A DNA stretch of 64,000 bases from assembly GCA_004794785.1 (NCBI GenBank), contig SJOL01008491.1, forward strand, positions 595,428 to 659,427, written 5' to 3'. Every line of letters starts with the position of its first letter. Position 1 is the first letter of the stretch. Below, one piece after another: positions 36,921 through 46,275 of the stretch. This DNA comes from Opisthorchis felineus (lineage: Eukaryota; Platyhelminthes; Trematoda; Opisthorchiida; Opisthorchiidae). The notes under the pieces were generated by a model that had not been told where the DNA came from, ran no database searches, and saw nothing but the letters and a program-made list of their open reading frames with translations. The translations under genes were made by a program, and so were the position numbers.

Positions 36921-38180
36921 ATGTCGTTGCACTTCCTGGTGAACGGTCGGCTTCCGGATGCTGTCCAAACAGGGTTAACTTCATCAGTTTCACCTGACGG
37001 AATTGCTTGTTTATCTGCAGAACTGAATAGCCTACAGATTCAAGACTCTGGGATTCTGAGTGGTCCGAGCTCTGGATTCAGCATAACAAACAACAGTCCA
37101 ACCGGTCACTCGAGTGACCCACGATCCGATGTATTACCTCCTGTGGCCGTTTCAGATGGCTCCTGCGACAAACTCAACCAATTACCTTGGTGGCCTGCAA
37201 ACAAACATATCAATCCTCCCCCGAATAAACTTATTGTTGGGGTCCCTCCAATCAATGCGTCCTACAGTTTGCAACCGGTCCCGCCAGTGATTCGACCGAT
37301 GCTCCCCAGTGCCGATTTCACCATTCCATTTTCGATACCGTCACCTTCTCGTGAGGAAGTAGTTGGGTGGTCTCCTGTCAACCACTTTTTTCAGTATGTT
37401 CCGCAGTCTCCATACACCTGGTTGGATGGAGCGGTTCGGTTCCCGTGTGTCGCTACTTCCAACATGACCGTTCCACCAGCTTTACCGCTCGTACCTCAAC
37501 CTATGTATTTCGTTCCACTCATGAACCAGGTGCCCTTAAATCAACCCATCGTTCCGATTACACCGCCACCGCCACTTGTTCAGAGTTGGATTAGTGGCTT
37601 TCCAAACAACCTGACCCCACCAGAGGAACATTCCATGACCATTCCTGCTCGTCCTCCACGGACTAGCCTACACCTTGGGACTCCAGAGTTGGCCACCCCA
37701 ACATCTTTCGCAAATATCTCTTCGACTGGTAGGCGACTTGCTACCAACGGAGAGCCAAACTACGCACAAACTGGACGAAGGTCCTGTGTGGACCAGGTGC
37801 ATTCACGTTCAGAAGTGAACAAAGGGAAGATGAACACTGGTCCGTTGAACTCCAAATCATCGGGCAAGAAAAAGCTGGGGTTCCACAATAACATTCTGTA
37901 TAAGACAGAATTATGTCACGATTTTCTAGTGAGCCAGGCATGTCCTCGTGGGCTTGCTTGTCAGTATGCGCATGGCGAAATGGAGCTCCGTGATCCTCGA
38001 AACCATCCTCTCTACAAAACCACAGTTTGTCAAGACTTTCGTCTGACTGGAACTTGTGTTCGCGGGGCCAAATGTCTTCATCTCCACCCACCAGAGACTA
38101 TCACAAAAAAGCCGCAGCGACCCAATAGCCCTTGTTTGGCCCGCTCAACACCAAAGTCAGGGACAGCTGCCAGTGCGTGA
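36921..38180 (+). CDS. TTP/ZFP36-type tandem CCCH zinc-finger protein
   Basis: Single open frame of 419 codons from ATG 36921 to TGA 38178, the longest real ORF here. Residues 1 to about 320 are Pro/Ser-rich and look disordered. The C-terminal part has two CCCH fingers: C332-x8-C341-x5-C347-x3-H351 and C370-x8-C379-x5-C385-x3-H389, separated by the 18-residue linker typical of TTP/TIS11. Each finger is preceded by YKTELC or YKTTVC, and ELRDPRNHP-like linker residues are conserved. The family binds AU-rich 3' UTR elements and recruits deadenylases, acting mainly in the cytoplasm. Odd: the aromatic of the -YG- motif is Arg in both fingers (R343, R381), and the second-finger Phe is His387. Only ~30 residues follow the fingers, and no clear CNOT1-binding C-terminus is seen. 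A 5' UTR intron ending at CCCTAG (36893-36898) is possible. Confidence 0.9.
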   Translation: MSLHFLVNGRLPDAVQTGLTSSVSPDGIACLSAELNSLQIQDSGILSGPSSGFSITNNSPTGHSSDPRSDVLPPVAVSDGSCDKLNQLPWWPANKHINPPPNKLIVGVPPINASYSLQPVPPVIRPMLPSADFTIPFSIPSPSREEVVGWSPVNHFFQYVPQSPYTWLDGAVRFPCVATSNMTVPPALPLVPQPMYFVPLMNQVPLNQPIVPITPPPPLVQSWISGFPNNLTPPEEHSMTIPARPPRTSLHLGTPELATPTSFANISSTGRRLATNGEPNYAQTGRRSCVDQVHSRSEVNKGKMNTGPLNSKSSGKKKLGFHNNILYKTELCHDFLVSQACPRGLACQYAHGEMELRDPRNHPLYKTTVCQDFRLTGTCVRGAKCLHLHPPETITKKPQRPNSPCLARSTPKSGTAASA

Positions 38181-38349
38181 GTCACATGAAACTTTCATTG
38201 ACTAAATGTAACCGCCTTGAAAACAGTTGTTCTAGACGTCGCTTCCATCGATGCTTATTCCTTTTTGACTGCTTGCTCACAGTAAAGTGATCATCAGCTT
38301 ACTTCTTGATATTTTTTGATTGTGTCTTGTGATCGTATTGCTTAGATTG

Positions 38350-38356
38350 TATTTAT
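38350..38356 (+). promoter_or_regulatory. UAUUUAU AU-rich element in putative 3' UTR
   Basis: TATTTAT lies 170 nt after the stop of the CCCH gene. It is the heptamer preferred by TTP-family fingers, and TTP mRNAs are known to be self-regulated through such sites. A single copy in AT-rich DNA can be chance. Confidence 0.3.
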
Positions 38357-39409
38357 GACCTAACGTCTATTGTACTCTGATGTCGGTTTGACCACATGAC
38401 AAGATAACTTGTGTGCTCAGGGAGTTTGGTTGTTCACCTCGTGGAAAAAGGGGTAGCAGGACGTGCAAATTCATACACTAGCTCAACTGAAGGGTTCTAT
38501 AAGCACATTGTTTACCAAAAACAGTCCATTTTAGAGAGCACCGGTGGACGCAAAAGTGGCGGGAGTGGATTTCTAGGGCACTTTTCTGAAGCATAACTTC
38601 AACAAAGAAGGGCCCCTAAAACCGCATACTCGTGCTATGCCCTGCAACCAGATTCCCTTAGCTGTGACAGAGTTCAAAATAACATGACGTATTTTATCTA
38701 TTGTATCTGGGTTTGTTCAATCATTCCTAACACTGATGGTTGTACGCGTCTATTGTATGTGCATCAGGCACCACTTTTTGTCCGTTTATCTGTTGATCCA
38801 TACGCCGGATCGACCACTTTTCTCTGATTTCGGCTGCTTTCATTCTAAAGCAAAATACGCTTGGTTGGCAAACTGAACGGTACCTCAAGTAAGCGGCGTT
38901 AAGGCAAATTTAGCGAGTAGACTTGCAGAACAAGTTTTCCGACACTTCGAAGACTCCCTTTTTCCTTTGTCCGACCACAAACCCCCCGAACCAAACTGTG
39001 CCCAACTGTGCCGCAGATAAGCTAGTCATTTGTCGTCGCAGGATGTTCTCCTAGTATGATCATTCAAGCATTTGAACAATTTATTGTATGGTAAAACAAA
39101 GGGTTTTGCAAGATCCACATAATGTACAGGTTATGGTTCGGATGTCGAGGTGATTAAATGACCTTGCAGCATACAATATTGAGCCCTAGTGCAATTTGCA
39201 TTCCCCTCGTGACCACGATTTCCTACCGCAGCCAAATATATGGTTTGAGAAAAGAACTGATTAAGTGGTATAATATGGTTAGTTAAGTAGGCATCGAGGG
39301 TAACTGTCATGGTAGCGTTTGCTAGCGTGCGATTAAGTGTTCGTCTACACGGTGTATGGCCTGGTAATAAAGTATGAAAACACTAACCCGTAAACTGAGT
39401 CTGGTCGAC

Positions 39410-39680
39410 AACTGCCACCTCCCAGGATGGGGACCCCGGGACTCAACTCACCAATGGCTGATGACACTGGCAGAAATGATCCATTAGCGCAGTCAGGCGC
39501 TCGTGCATCAAAGCTGTCGCCTTCACTGCGTAGCTACCCAGTTCCAGAACTAACTGAAGATGCCATCGCCTCCAATGTTTGGCTGTATCTCCCACTCTCC
39601 GGTGACCGAAACTGTAGCAGCTGGAACCAATGTATCCATGGTACATGGTTTATAGCCGCTAAATTGAATAAATGAACGTG
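39410..39680 (+). mobile_element. LINE C-terminal fragment (distinct subfamily)
   Basis: Text CHLPGWGPRDSTHQWL then TLAEMI resembles the C-terminal LPGWGPRDP--WL-TL--M segment of the LINE family, but the downstream tail differs from copies 1-3. Only ~90 codons are recognisable, with stops. Confidence 0.4.
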
Positions 39681-40100
39681 GCATTTAAAAGACTTCCCCT
39701 GAGAAACACAGACCACGTCTTTGGGCAAGGAGTTCTGGTTGCGACGGATCCTAATGGCAAAGTGGTGGTTGCGGCATTTCAACTTCAACTTTTTTCTGAA
39801 TAGTTCCAGCGGTGACTCTGGGGCATGCCTTTTTCAGGAGTACAAAAGCTCATCACGACGTGGTGGATGATGATGAACGTCATAAGTAAGTAGTAAGTTG
39901 CCCCACCGACTTCTGTAGGCCACAGAGAGTGGCTGGAGAGATTCGAGCCGGCAACTCGCGTACCAGTTTGAAGGCTCAGCTTTTTGGTTGTTCTGAAGTT
40001 CTTCGGTCTTGCATAAGCGATGCGTTCTAAACTTGTACAGCACGTTCCAAATGTACTTTTTAGACAGAGCTACGAGGACGGACCAGCCGCATTCCCAATC

Positions 40101-40237
40101 GCTCTTCAACAAGTTGCCTATTTTTTTCCAGTGGCTGCTTTTCTAGTTGTTCGAGAACAATCCGGGTCTTATAGCACAGGTATCCAGAGGTCACGTTTGG
40201 ATGAAAGACGATAGTCAAGATAATAAGGGAATACTAT
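40101..40237. repeat. Left copy of ~137-bp flanking direct duplication
   Basis: Runs from GCTCTTCAACAAGTTGCC to AATAAGGGAATACTAT. Matches 40741-40876 with a few substitutions and one fewer T in a T-run, about 97% by eye. Ends exactly where hammerhead-element sequence begins. Confidence 0.85.
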
Positions 40238-40740
40238 TTTCAAGAAATACACTCATTTGCAAATCAATTTGGTTTTGCGAGAGACTCACCTAGAACCCAG
40301 CTGAATCTCTCGTTTGTGATGTTTCCATGCAACTGAATGTGCTGCACCAGGCCGCCTCATGTTCCAGTTGCTACGATATTCGAGATACCGCGATGCATGT
40401 AATTTTTCGCAATGTGCTACTCATAAGGTTGCTGAAAATTCTTCGACAGCCCACGACCGGTTTCGCCCTTTTTGGGGCTCATCAGGCAGGCGCAGTCACA
40501 GAGTTTTCGTCAACCTTATGTTCTACTTGAACCCAAATTGGACTGTTTTCAAGAAATACACTCATTTGTAAATCAATTTGGTTTTTGCGAGAGACTCACC
40601 TAGAACCCAGCTGAATCTCTCGTTTGTGATGTTTCCATGCAACTGAATGTGCTGCACCAGGCCGCCTCATGTTCCAGTTGCTACGATATTCGAGATACCG
40701 CGATGCATGTAATTTTTCGCAATGTGCTACTCATAAGGTT
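40238..40740 (-). mobile_element. Tandem hammerhead-element insertion, ~1.6 units of 309 bp
   Basis: CAAGAAATACACTCATTTG occurs at 40241 and again at 40550, giving a 309-bp unit. The first unit is complete with an intact ribozyme (40445-40497). The second stops at CATAAGGTTGCT (40740), just before the ribozyme. The two units differ at only a few positions. The insertion is bracketed by a ~137-bp direct duplication. Confidence 0.85.
40445..40497 (-). ncRNA. Type I hammerhead ribozyme, intact core
   Basis: Minus strand: stem I GCCTGC/GTGGGC (G-U in place of A-U, pairing kept), CTGATGA, stem II GCCC/GGGC with loop CAAAAA, GAAA, CCGGTC. The outer GAC/GTC pairing separated by TGC/T is present, giving the usual stem I internal loop. 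Confidence 0.85.
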
Positions 40741-40876
40741 GCTCTTCAACAAGTTGCCTATTTTTTCCAGTGGCTGCTTTTTTAGTTGTTCGAGAACAAT
40801 CCGGGTCTTATAGCACAGGTATCCAGAGGTCACGTTTGGATGAAAGACAATAGTCAACATAATAAGGGAATACTAT
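40741..40876. repeat. Right copy of ~137-bp flanking direct duplication
   Basis: Begins right after the truncated second hammerhead unit (shared GCT at the join) and ends at AATACTAT, after which sequence is unique. Together with 40101-40237 it looks like a very long target-site duplication. Confidence 0.85.
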
Positions 40877-40959
40877 ATTGTATCGAACTGCTAAAGCGGC
40901 AAGTCCTCCCTGACAATCCACTGTAGAGGATTTTTGAACATCACTTTAGAGGTCGTCTG

Positions 40960-41560
40960 ATGACGTTATGCTATGCTATCTGCAAACAGAAAGGAAGGAG
41001 AAAATGCCATTCTTAAAACATCATTTATTAACGGGGGAAAGAGACTGGGTCCCAATATCGAATCTTGTGGAACACCTCGGGAAGTACGACTTGCCTGTGA
41101 GTGTTCTCTGCACATCAACACGCTGTCCAGTGCGATAGCCGAAGTGTATAATGGAAACCATAGCAGGCAAGACTATCAATCAGGATGCGGTAGTTCACCT
41201 TATCAAAGGCTTTTGGGAAGCACAGTTAGATAGCTATGCCTTTCTTAGAATCGGCAGTTGAGGTCCAGTGTCCAGTGGACTAACAATGGACTTTTGGGCA
41301 AAATCTGTGAGGCCAAAACTCACGCTGTTCACAGGCTAAAACTTGAGTTTCTTCGAAGAAAGCCCTAACTTGGTCGGCAATCAATACCTCCGGAACTTCG
41401 GAAATTAGTGGTGGTAACGTTACTGGTCCACAATTTTCCGTCTCTAATCGCCCTTTTAACTTTCTGTATTGGATTTACAACGTAAACCTTCCACTGAGAA
41501 GGAACAGTCCCATTAGCGGGTGAATCCTGAAACACTTCAGTTGGAAGTTTACAGGCGATC
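40960..41560 (-). mobile_element. Reverse-transcriptase fossil (LINE/CR1-like)
   Basis: Minus-strand text in changing frames: NGTVPSQWKVYVVNPIQK (about 41480-41535), KAFDKVNYRILIDSLACYGF (about 41145-41210) and RGVPQDSILGPSLFPPLIND (about 41025-41085). These are the classic RT blocks (PS-WK, AFD-V-h-iLl-kL--YGi, GVPQGSiLGPlLF). Stops and frameshifts show decay. Confidence 0.65.
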
Positions 41561-41699
41561 TAGACCTGGAGAGTTTTTTTTACGTCATAACCGTATGAGA
41601 CGTATTACTCAGTGTCCTGCTGCGGGCAGCAATGATGGACGCTGTATTTGTGTCTGGTAAGCAGAAGATACTTGCACACCGGTCTCATATTGCATCGCC

Positions 41700-42240
41700 T
41701 GCATGTTTCATGTTTGAGGATATGCGATCCAAAATTTGTACTCACTTTGCTTTCAGTAGCTTATTAGCGTATGAGTGAAAGCATATCGGGTTCGGGAGAC
41801 ATGCAGACGCTGCTGGAGAAGTTCATCTTCATGCAGAATTTTACCAAGATGTTTTTTTTCAATAATCTGTATCTCACCCAGGATTCATGTTCAGGAACCT
41901 CGATGTATTAGGCTCAAGCACAGTTGCGAAGAGCTAACCATTTTTTTCGTACGGCTCTGGATGAATGAGATCTTGGTTCCATACTAAGTGCGGGGGTGTC
42001 ACTGATCAGTTTGAGAAATGCACCCAAACTGAGTCTACGCAAATTGAATGTCTGTGCACTAGTATTAAGAGGATGCTCGGCACTTTGAGTTTGCATGAGG
42101 CATCCTGAAGCCAGTGAATAGATGGGCAAAATTAGTCCATGCCCAAAGCAGGATATCATCTGCGTACTCCAAGTCAGTGAGGTTTCCTCTAGAAAGTAAC
42201 TGGACTCTTGAGACAGTACACATTTTTGACTATTCTTTCA
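41700..42240 (-). mobile_element. Second RT fossil with intact YADD box
   Basis: Minus strand encodes LTDLEYADDILLWAW (about 42135-42180), an intact YADD catalytic box, followed by scrambled C-terminal text. It lies upstream (in minus direction) of the blocks at 40960-41560, the reverse of the order within one RT. Two different insertions or an internal rearrangement are needed. Confidence 0.55.
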
Positions 42241-42386
42241 CAGATACTTGAGTGACGCAGTCTAAAAAACGAGCAGAGTCGGCCATTTCTGACACTTTTT
42301 ACAGTTGACCTGTACGAAAATTGTTCGTACACCCTTGCTTTCCCATGGTTATTGGAGAATGGTAAACAGAGAATGTGTAGATTTCG

Positions 42387-42480
42387 GAATTGGTCGTTGG
42401 TTTGTTCGCTAAGCTAGGCAATCCAATTGCAAGTGACTTGACACGATATCATCAGTGTGTCGTTAATGGTTGGGTAGATT
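42387..42480 (+). repeat. Dispersed repeat family C, copy 1
   Basis: TTGGTCGTTGGTTTGTTCGCT...GGCAATCCAATTGCAAG...GATATCATCAGTGTGTCGTT matches 59154-59250 and, inverted, 48889-48972. It lies ~340 bp before the Penelope-like GIY-YIG fragment at 42815, so it may be part of such an element. Confidence 0.55.
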
Positions 42481-42814
42481 AGAGTCATAGAGCCAAGTTG
42501 GACTAGCTTGGTCATACTTGCGTGACCGGACACGTTCGGTCAAGTGCGGCTGTTAGGTGCCGTTTAGTGTTTGTGAATAGACGTTTCCCCCTTAAATGGT
42601 AGGTGTAAGAGAGGGGGGAGAATAGAGTTCGTTTCAAAAGGTCCTGTTCGTTGTACGGTTCATTGAGAGTGCAAATATTTGTTGTCCTGTGGAAGTGTTT
42701 TTATCAAGCTGGGCTTACAAACCAGTGGTTTAAAAATTGAAAAGTTGATGTATCGACCACCCAAGTTCGTTTCATGGTGGAGAGCGCGGGCTAGATGGCA
42801 TAATTTAGTTGGGT

Positions 42815-43000
42815 AGCGGATTAACCCTGAAGTTCACCTGCGATTGCGGTGATATTTACATCAACAGGACAGACCGCCGCCTTTCTCGAAGAATCATTGA
42901 ATACGTGCCAGAATATCTTATACGTGAGATAGTAATCAGCTATTGGCCAGCCTACAACCTAAAAACCAACATTTTTGATTGCAATACGTTCACCTGCTGG
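42815..43000 (+). mobile_element. Second Penelope-like GIY-YIG fragment (different subfamily)
   Basis: Text LKFTCDCGDIYINRTDRRLS, then RIIEYVPEYLI, matches CDCG--YIGRT-RRLS-RI-EH-P--L of a diverged Penelope-like GIY-YIG group. The Gly of YIG is Asn and the frame stops at 43070. Short, decayed, and unlike the copy at 29570. Confidence 0.5.
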
Positions 43001-43129
43001 TCCCAAATCATTCCACTGACCCTAGACGATCATTCGTTGTTGTGGTGCGCAGTCAAACACCCCGGATGCTAGCAACCTTTGTAGCAATGCTGCCTATGCT
43101 GAGACGGTTGGTGTACGTGTGCACGCAAG

Positions 43130-43260
43130 TTATTGACTCAAAACATTAGTTTACTTGGGGCTAATCTCCGATTAACCCTCGTACCCTCTGAATGTTTCTT
43201 TGAATAGTTGCTGCCATGCAGTGAACCTATGAGTGTATGTTTTACGTGAACTGCTGATAG
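43130..43260 (+). repeat. Dispersed repeat family D, copy 1
   Basis: TATTGACTCAAAACATTAGT...CCCTCTGAATGT...TGTTTTACGTGAA aligns over ~130 bp with 46145-46275. It starts just after the Penelope-like fragment at 42815-43000. Confidence 0.5.
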
Positions 43261-43899
43261 AAGTAAAATCAAACGTGTGTTCTCACGGAAGTGGATCGAG
43301 GGGACTCGGTGATCCGGAGACGCATTGTTGTTCAACTCTTCATCACTCCCGCGTGGAATTTAACCCATCGAACAACGACATCCAGCCACACATGCTCAGG
43401 AAAGTTTCGTCGCTTCATCTTGAACTTTACGAATGTCTCCGTACCTCGCGTCCGTCCAAATGAACTGAACGTGAAGCAACTGTTCGATGATCTACTCACA
43501 CGGTACTTCTGCACTCTCGCCGCTTGTAAATAAGAATAAATAAAATAACGGTTCCACCTCGGCATAGAACGAAGCATAAGGGAACATGCTGCCAAACCTT
43601 TGACAGTGTTGTGGACCACAGTCTTCTTAATGCCTTCTTAATACCGTGAACCCGAGTCTGGATAGCCGCTTGATAGCCTGATGCGCTCAGCCAAACCAGA
43701 AAAGTCAATGAACGTGCGAATCAGCTGATCTATTGATCACTGACGCGTACAAGCGTGTCATGTGCAGTCGAAAACGGGCTGTTTATAAAGCTCACGTGGA
43801 AAGTTCTAGGCGGGCCAAAAAGTGATGCTAAAAATAGAACTTATCTGTCAAGGGCCAGTGAAGAATAACTAATTAAATCTGTCCCAACGAAAACGGTCA

Positions 43900-44050
43900 T
43901 TCCATTGGCAGTTGTGTAGTCCAGTTACGTTCGGAGCTGGTTCTCCTAATAGATAGAAGCGATGAAAAAGCCAGGGCTGGGTCCGAATCATGGACATTCC
44001 GATCAGTAGTTTCGCCCTTAGCCGCTCAGCTATCCCGAGGACCTCTTTAA
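43900..44050 (-). mobile_element. tRNA-derived SINE head (third type)
   Basis: Minus strand: TCGGGATAGCTGAGCGGCTA then GATTCGGACCCAGCCC give A- and B-box-like blocks at tRNA spacing, followed by a non-tRNA body. No clear second copy in the window. Confidence 0.45.
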
Positions 44051-44693
44051 ACACGCCAACTACCATTAAGTATTGATTACAGTGACAGATACTGTTGTTG
44101 ACCCCTGGTTTGTGTGACCTTACGACGTACACGTCACAACACGCGTGCCAGCAACAGGGTATCGGATCTCTGTGTGGGCGTCTTCATAGCCAGCAAGAGT
44201 CCAAATTTCGTCGTTTACGTATTTGATACACGTGCACGTCCCACGTAGGAACAGGCCTCCTTAGTCAGTTTTAGGCGCATGACCTAATATTCCTCACACT
44301 TTCCTCAGATTGGGAAGCTGAATAAAGCTTAGCAGTTGAGTGACACAGTTAAGGCCAAGCTAGAGCGCGAGCGCGTGGTAAACCCGGCTCGTTCGAGTAT
44401 TGCTCTCTCAAGTGAAAGCTTAACATAAGGTCTTGACCTAGGATCAGCACTCAAACCTAACTGGGACCTATGAGTTGGACAGTGAGCTCAACGCAGCTTC
44501 TTACTATTATCAGATGAACAGCACTCACCACGCACTGATGACTGACCTGCAACAAGCTCGCGGTAAAGGATCGGTTTGGTACAAGCTAGCCCAAGAAGTT
44601 GAGACGATCCTGCCACATACGCTACCAACAAAATCTGGTTAAACTGAAACTGTCTGAAAAACAGAGCACATGACTCCAAGTACCACAGAGTAT

Positions 44694-44712
44694 CATCATC
44701 ATCATCATCATC
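44694..44712. repeat. (ATC)n microsatellite
   Basis: Six ATC units; a shorter run occurs at about 11800. Confidence 0.9.
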
Positions 44713-45933
44713 GACAGCATGACATCAGTGTTCAACACCGATGCTTCACTGCAGAGTAACTCTTGCGTTAATCTGTTCAAACACTGAGAAACTAGCATTT
44801 CTGAGATGTTACATCTACTATGTAGATGGAGGGACATAGATGTACTTTTCTGGATCCCTTTGCCATCTAAAGTGGACTCAAGGGATGTTTTTGTAACGAG
44901 GAAGCTCTCACAGGAGAATCACGGAAAAGCGTGAGTGCCAGAAGTGTGGCAACTATGTATACGAATGTGTGAACACTTCCGGAGCAGGCACGTCGGTTAC
45001 ATACATTAGCATGGCGAGTACCTGACTGTTCGTAGTACATCTAAAACATGCGAGAAGAAAGCACAATCTGGTAGGATTACTTTGAAAACAGATGACAATC
45101 GAATTTTGTAGTTTTTCCTTTGTGAGTAGCTTAGTGAACCACAGGGGAAATCGACTGGACTGTATACATTCCTAACAGAATGCAGCACGTGTTTCGTCAT
45201 CCGTGAATTTACATCTGTAAGTGCTCGAGTGACAGTTTCGAGGTTTGCCTTCAAGAAATTTAAAGTATCGTCCACGTAATCCACTTCATCAGCGCCGTGA
45301 CAAGACACAGTTGATCGGACATTAACGCTTACTTTCATCAGTTGTCTACGTGAATCCTACATTCATACGCTAATCACATGGCAAAAATTTAAAAAACGCG
45401 ATGACATTCAGAGAAAATGAGGAGTAATCGGAGAGTACATAGGACTGATGTTTTGAGTCAGACGACTGCGCACACAAAACCAACCGACTTAGCTTAATCA
45501 GCATATTCAACCGAGATTTCGTTGAGCAACTGAAATCAATTTATGCTGAAAAGCCGAGGAGCACTGTATATCTTTATCGGGAATCACTCATTAGCAATGC
45601 CCATATCACGAAACTCCAGGGAGTTTTGGACCGCGGCCTTTGGAGTTACTAACCGTTCGACCACAAGCGGGTGATCAGCAGTGATTAACTCCCAAGTAGA
45701 CAGGATAAAGCGCAACTCATTTTTCAATCAAGGAAACCGCATCACGTGTTGACTGGCTCCTCGAGTGACGACTTCTCATATGGAAGTTTCACTCATCTGT
45801 TCAAACTACCAACCGGGAGGTCGCGGGCTCCTTGGACTTGGGACTCGCACTGCTGACGATTTCCAATAAGAATGAAACAGCTGTACAGTGCTTCTCAACT
45901 TTTCAGCATTAATTCGCTTCACTTACAGGACGA

Positions 45934-46136
45934 TGTCTCAATTGAAAATTACCAAATGTCTTCGCACTGCCATTAATCAGCCTTGCCGGACGCTAGCATA
46001 CGGGGTGTTCGACTATGCTTCACAACAACAGCGAATGTTTGTCTGGAATCAACGGAATGAATTGGAACAAGTAGATAGCGGTCTTGCAATCGGCTATGTT
46101 GGGTTTCGGGTTATAGAACAACCTGGATTGGTCAGT
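45934..46136 (+). CDS. Possible first coding exon, unrecognised
   Basis: ATG at 45933 follows TTCGCTTCACTTACAG, a good acceptor, and the frame (MSQLKITKCLRTAINQPCR, then FDYASQQQRMFVWNQRNELE) has coding-like composition until it meets repeat D. I do not recognise the protein. A weak GTCAGT donor follows GGATTG near 46130. Could equally be chance. Confidence 0.2.
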
Positions 46137-46144
46137 AAATCCAA

Positions 46145-46275
46145 CGTCATTGACTCAAAACATCAGTATACACAATACTAATCTCAGCTTATCTCTCATT
46201 CCCTCTGAATGTCTTCAAAAATGTAACTGCTATGTAGTAGACTTACAAATGTGTTTTACGTGGAAGAACAATGTT
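46145..46275 (+). repeat. Dispersed repeat family D, copy 2
   Basis: CATTGACTCAAAACATCAGT...CCCTCTGAATGTCTT...GTGTTTTACGTGGAA; same order as copy 1 with small gaps. Confidence 0.5.
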
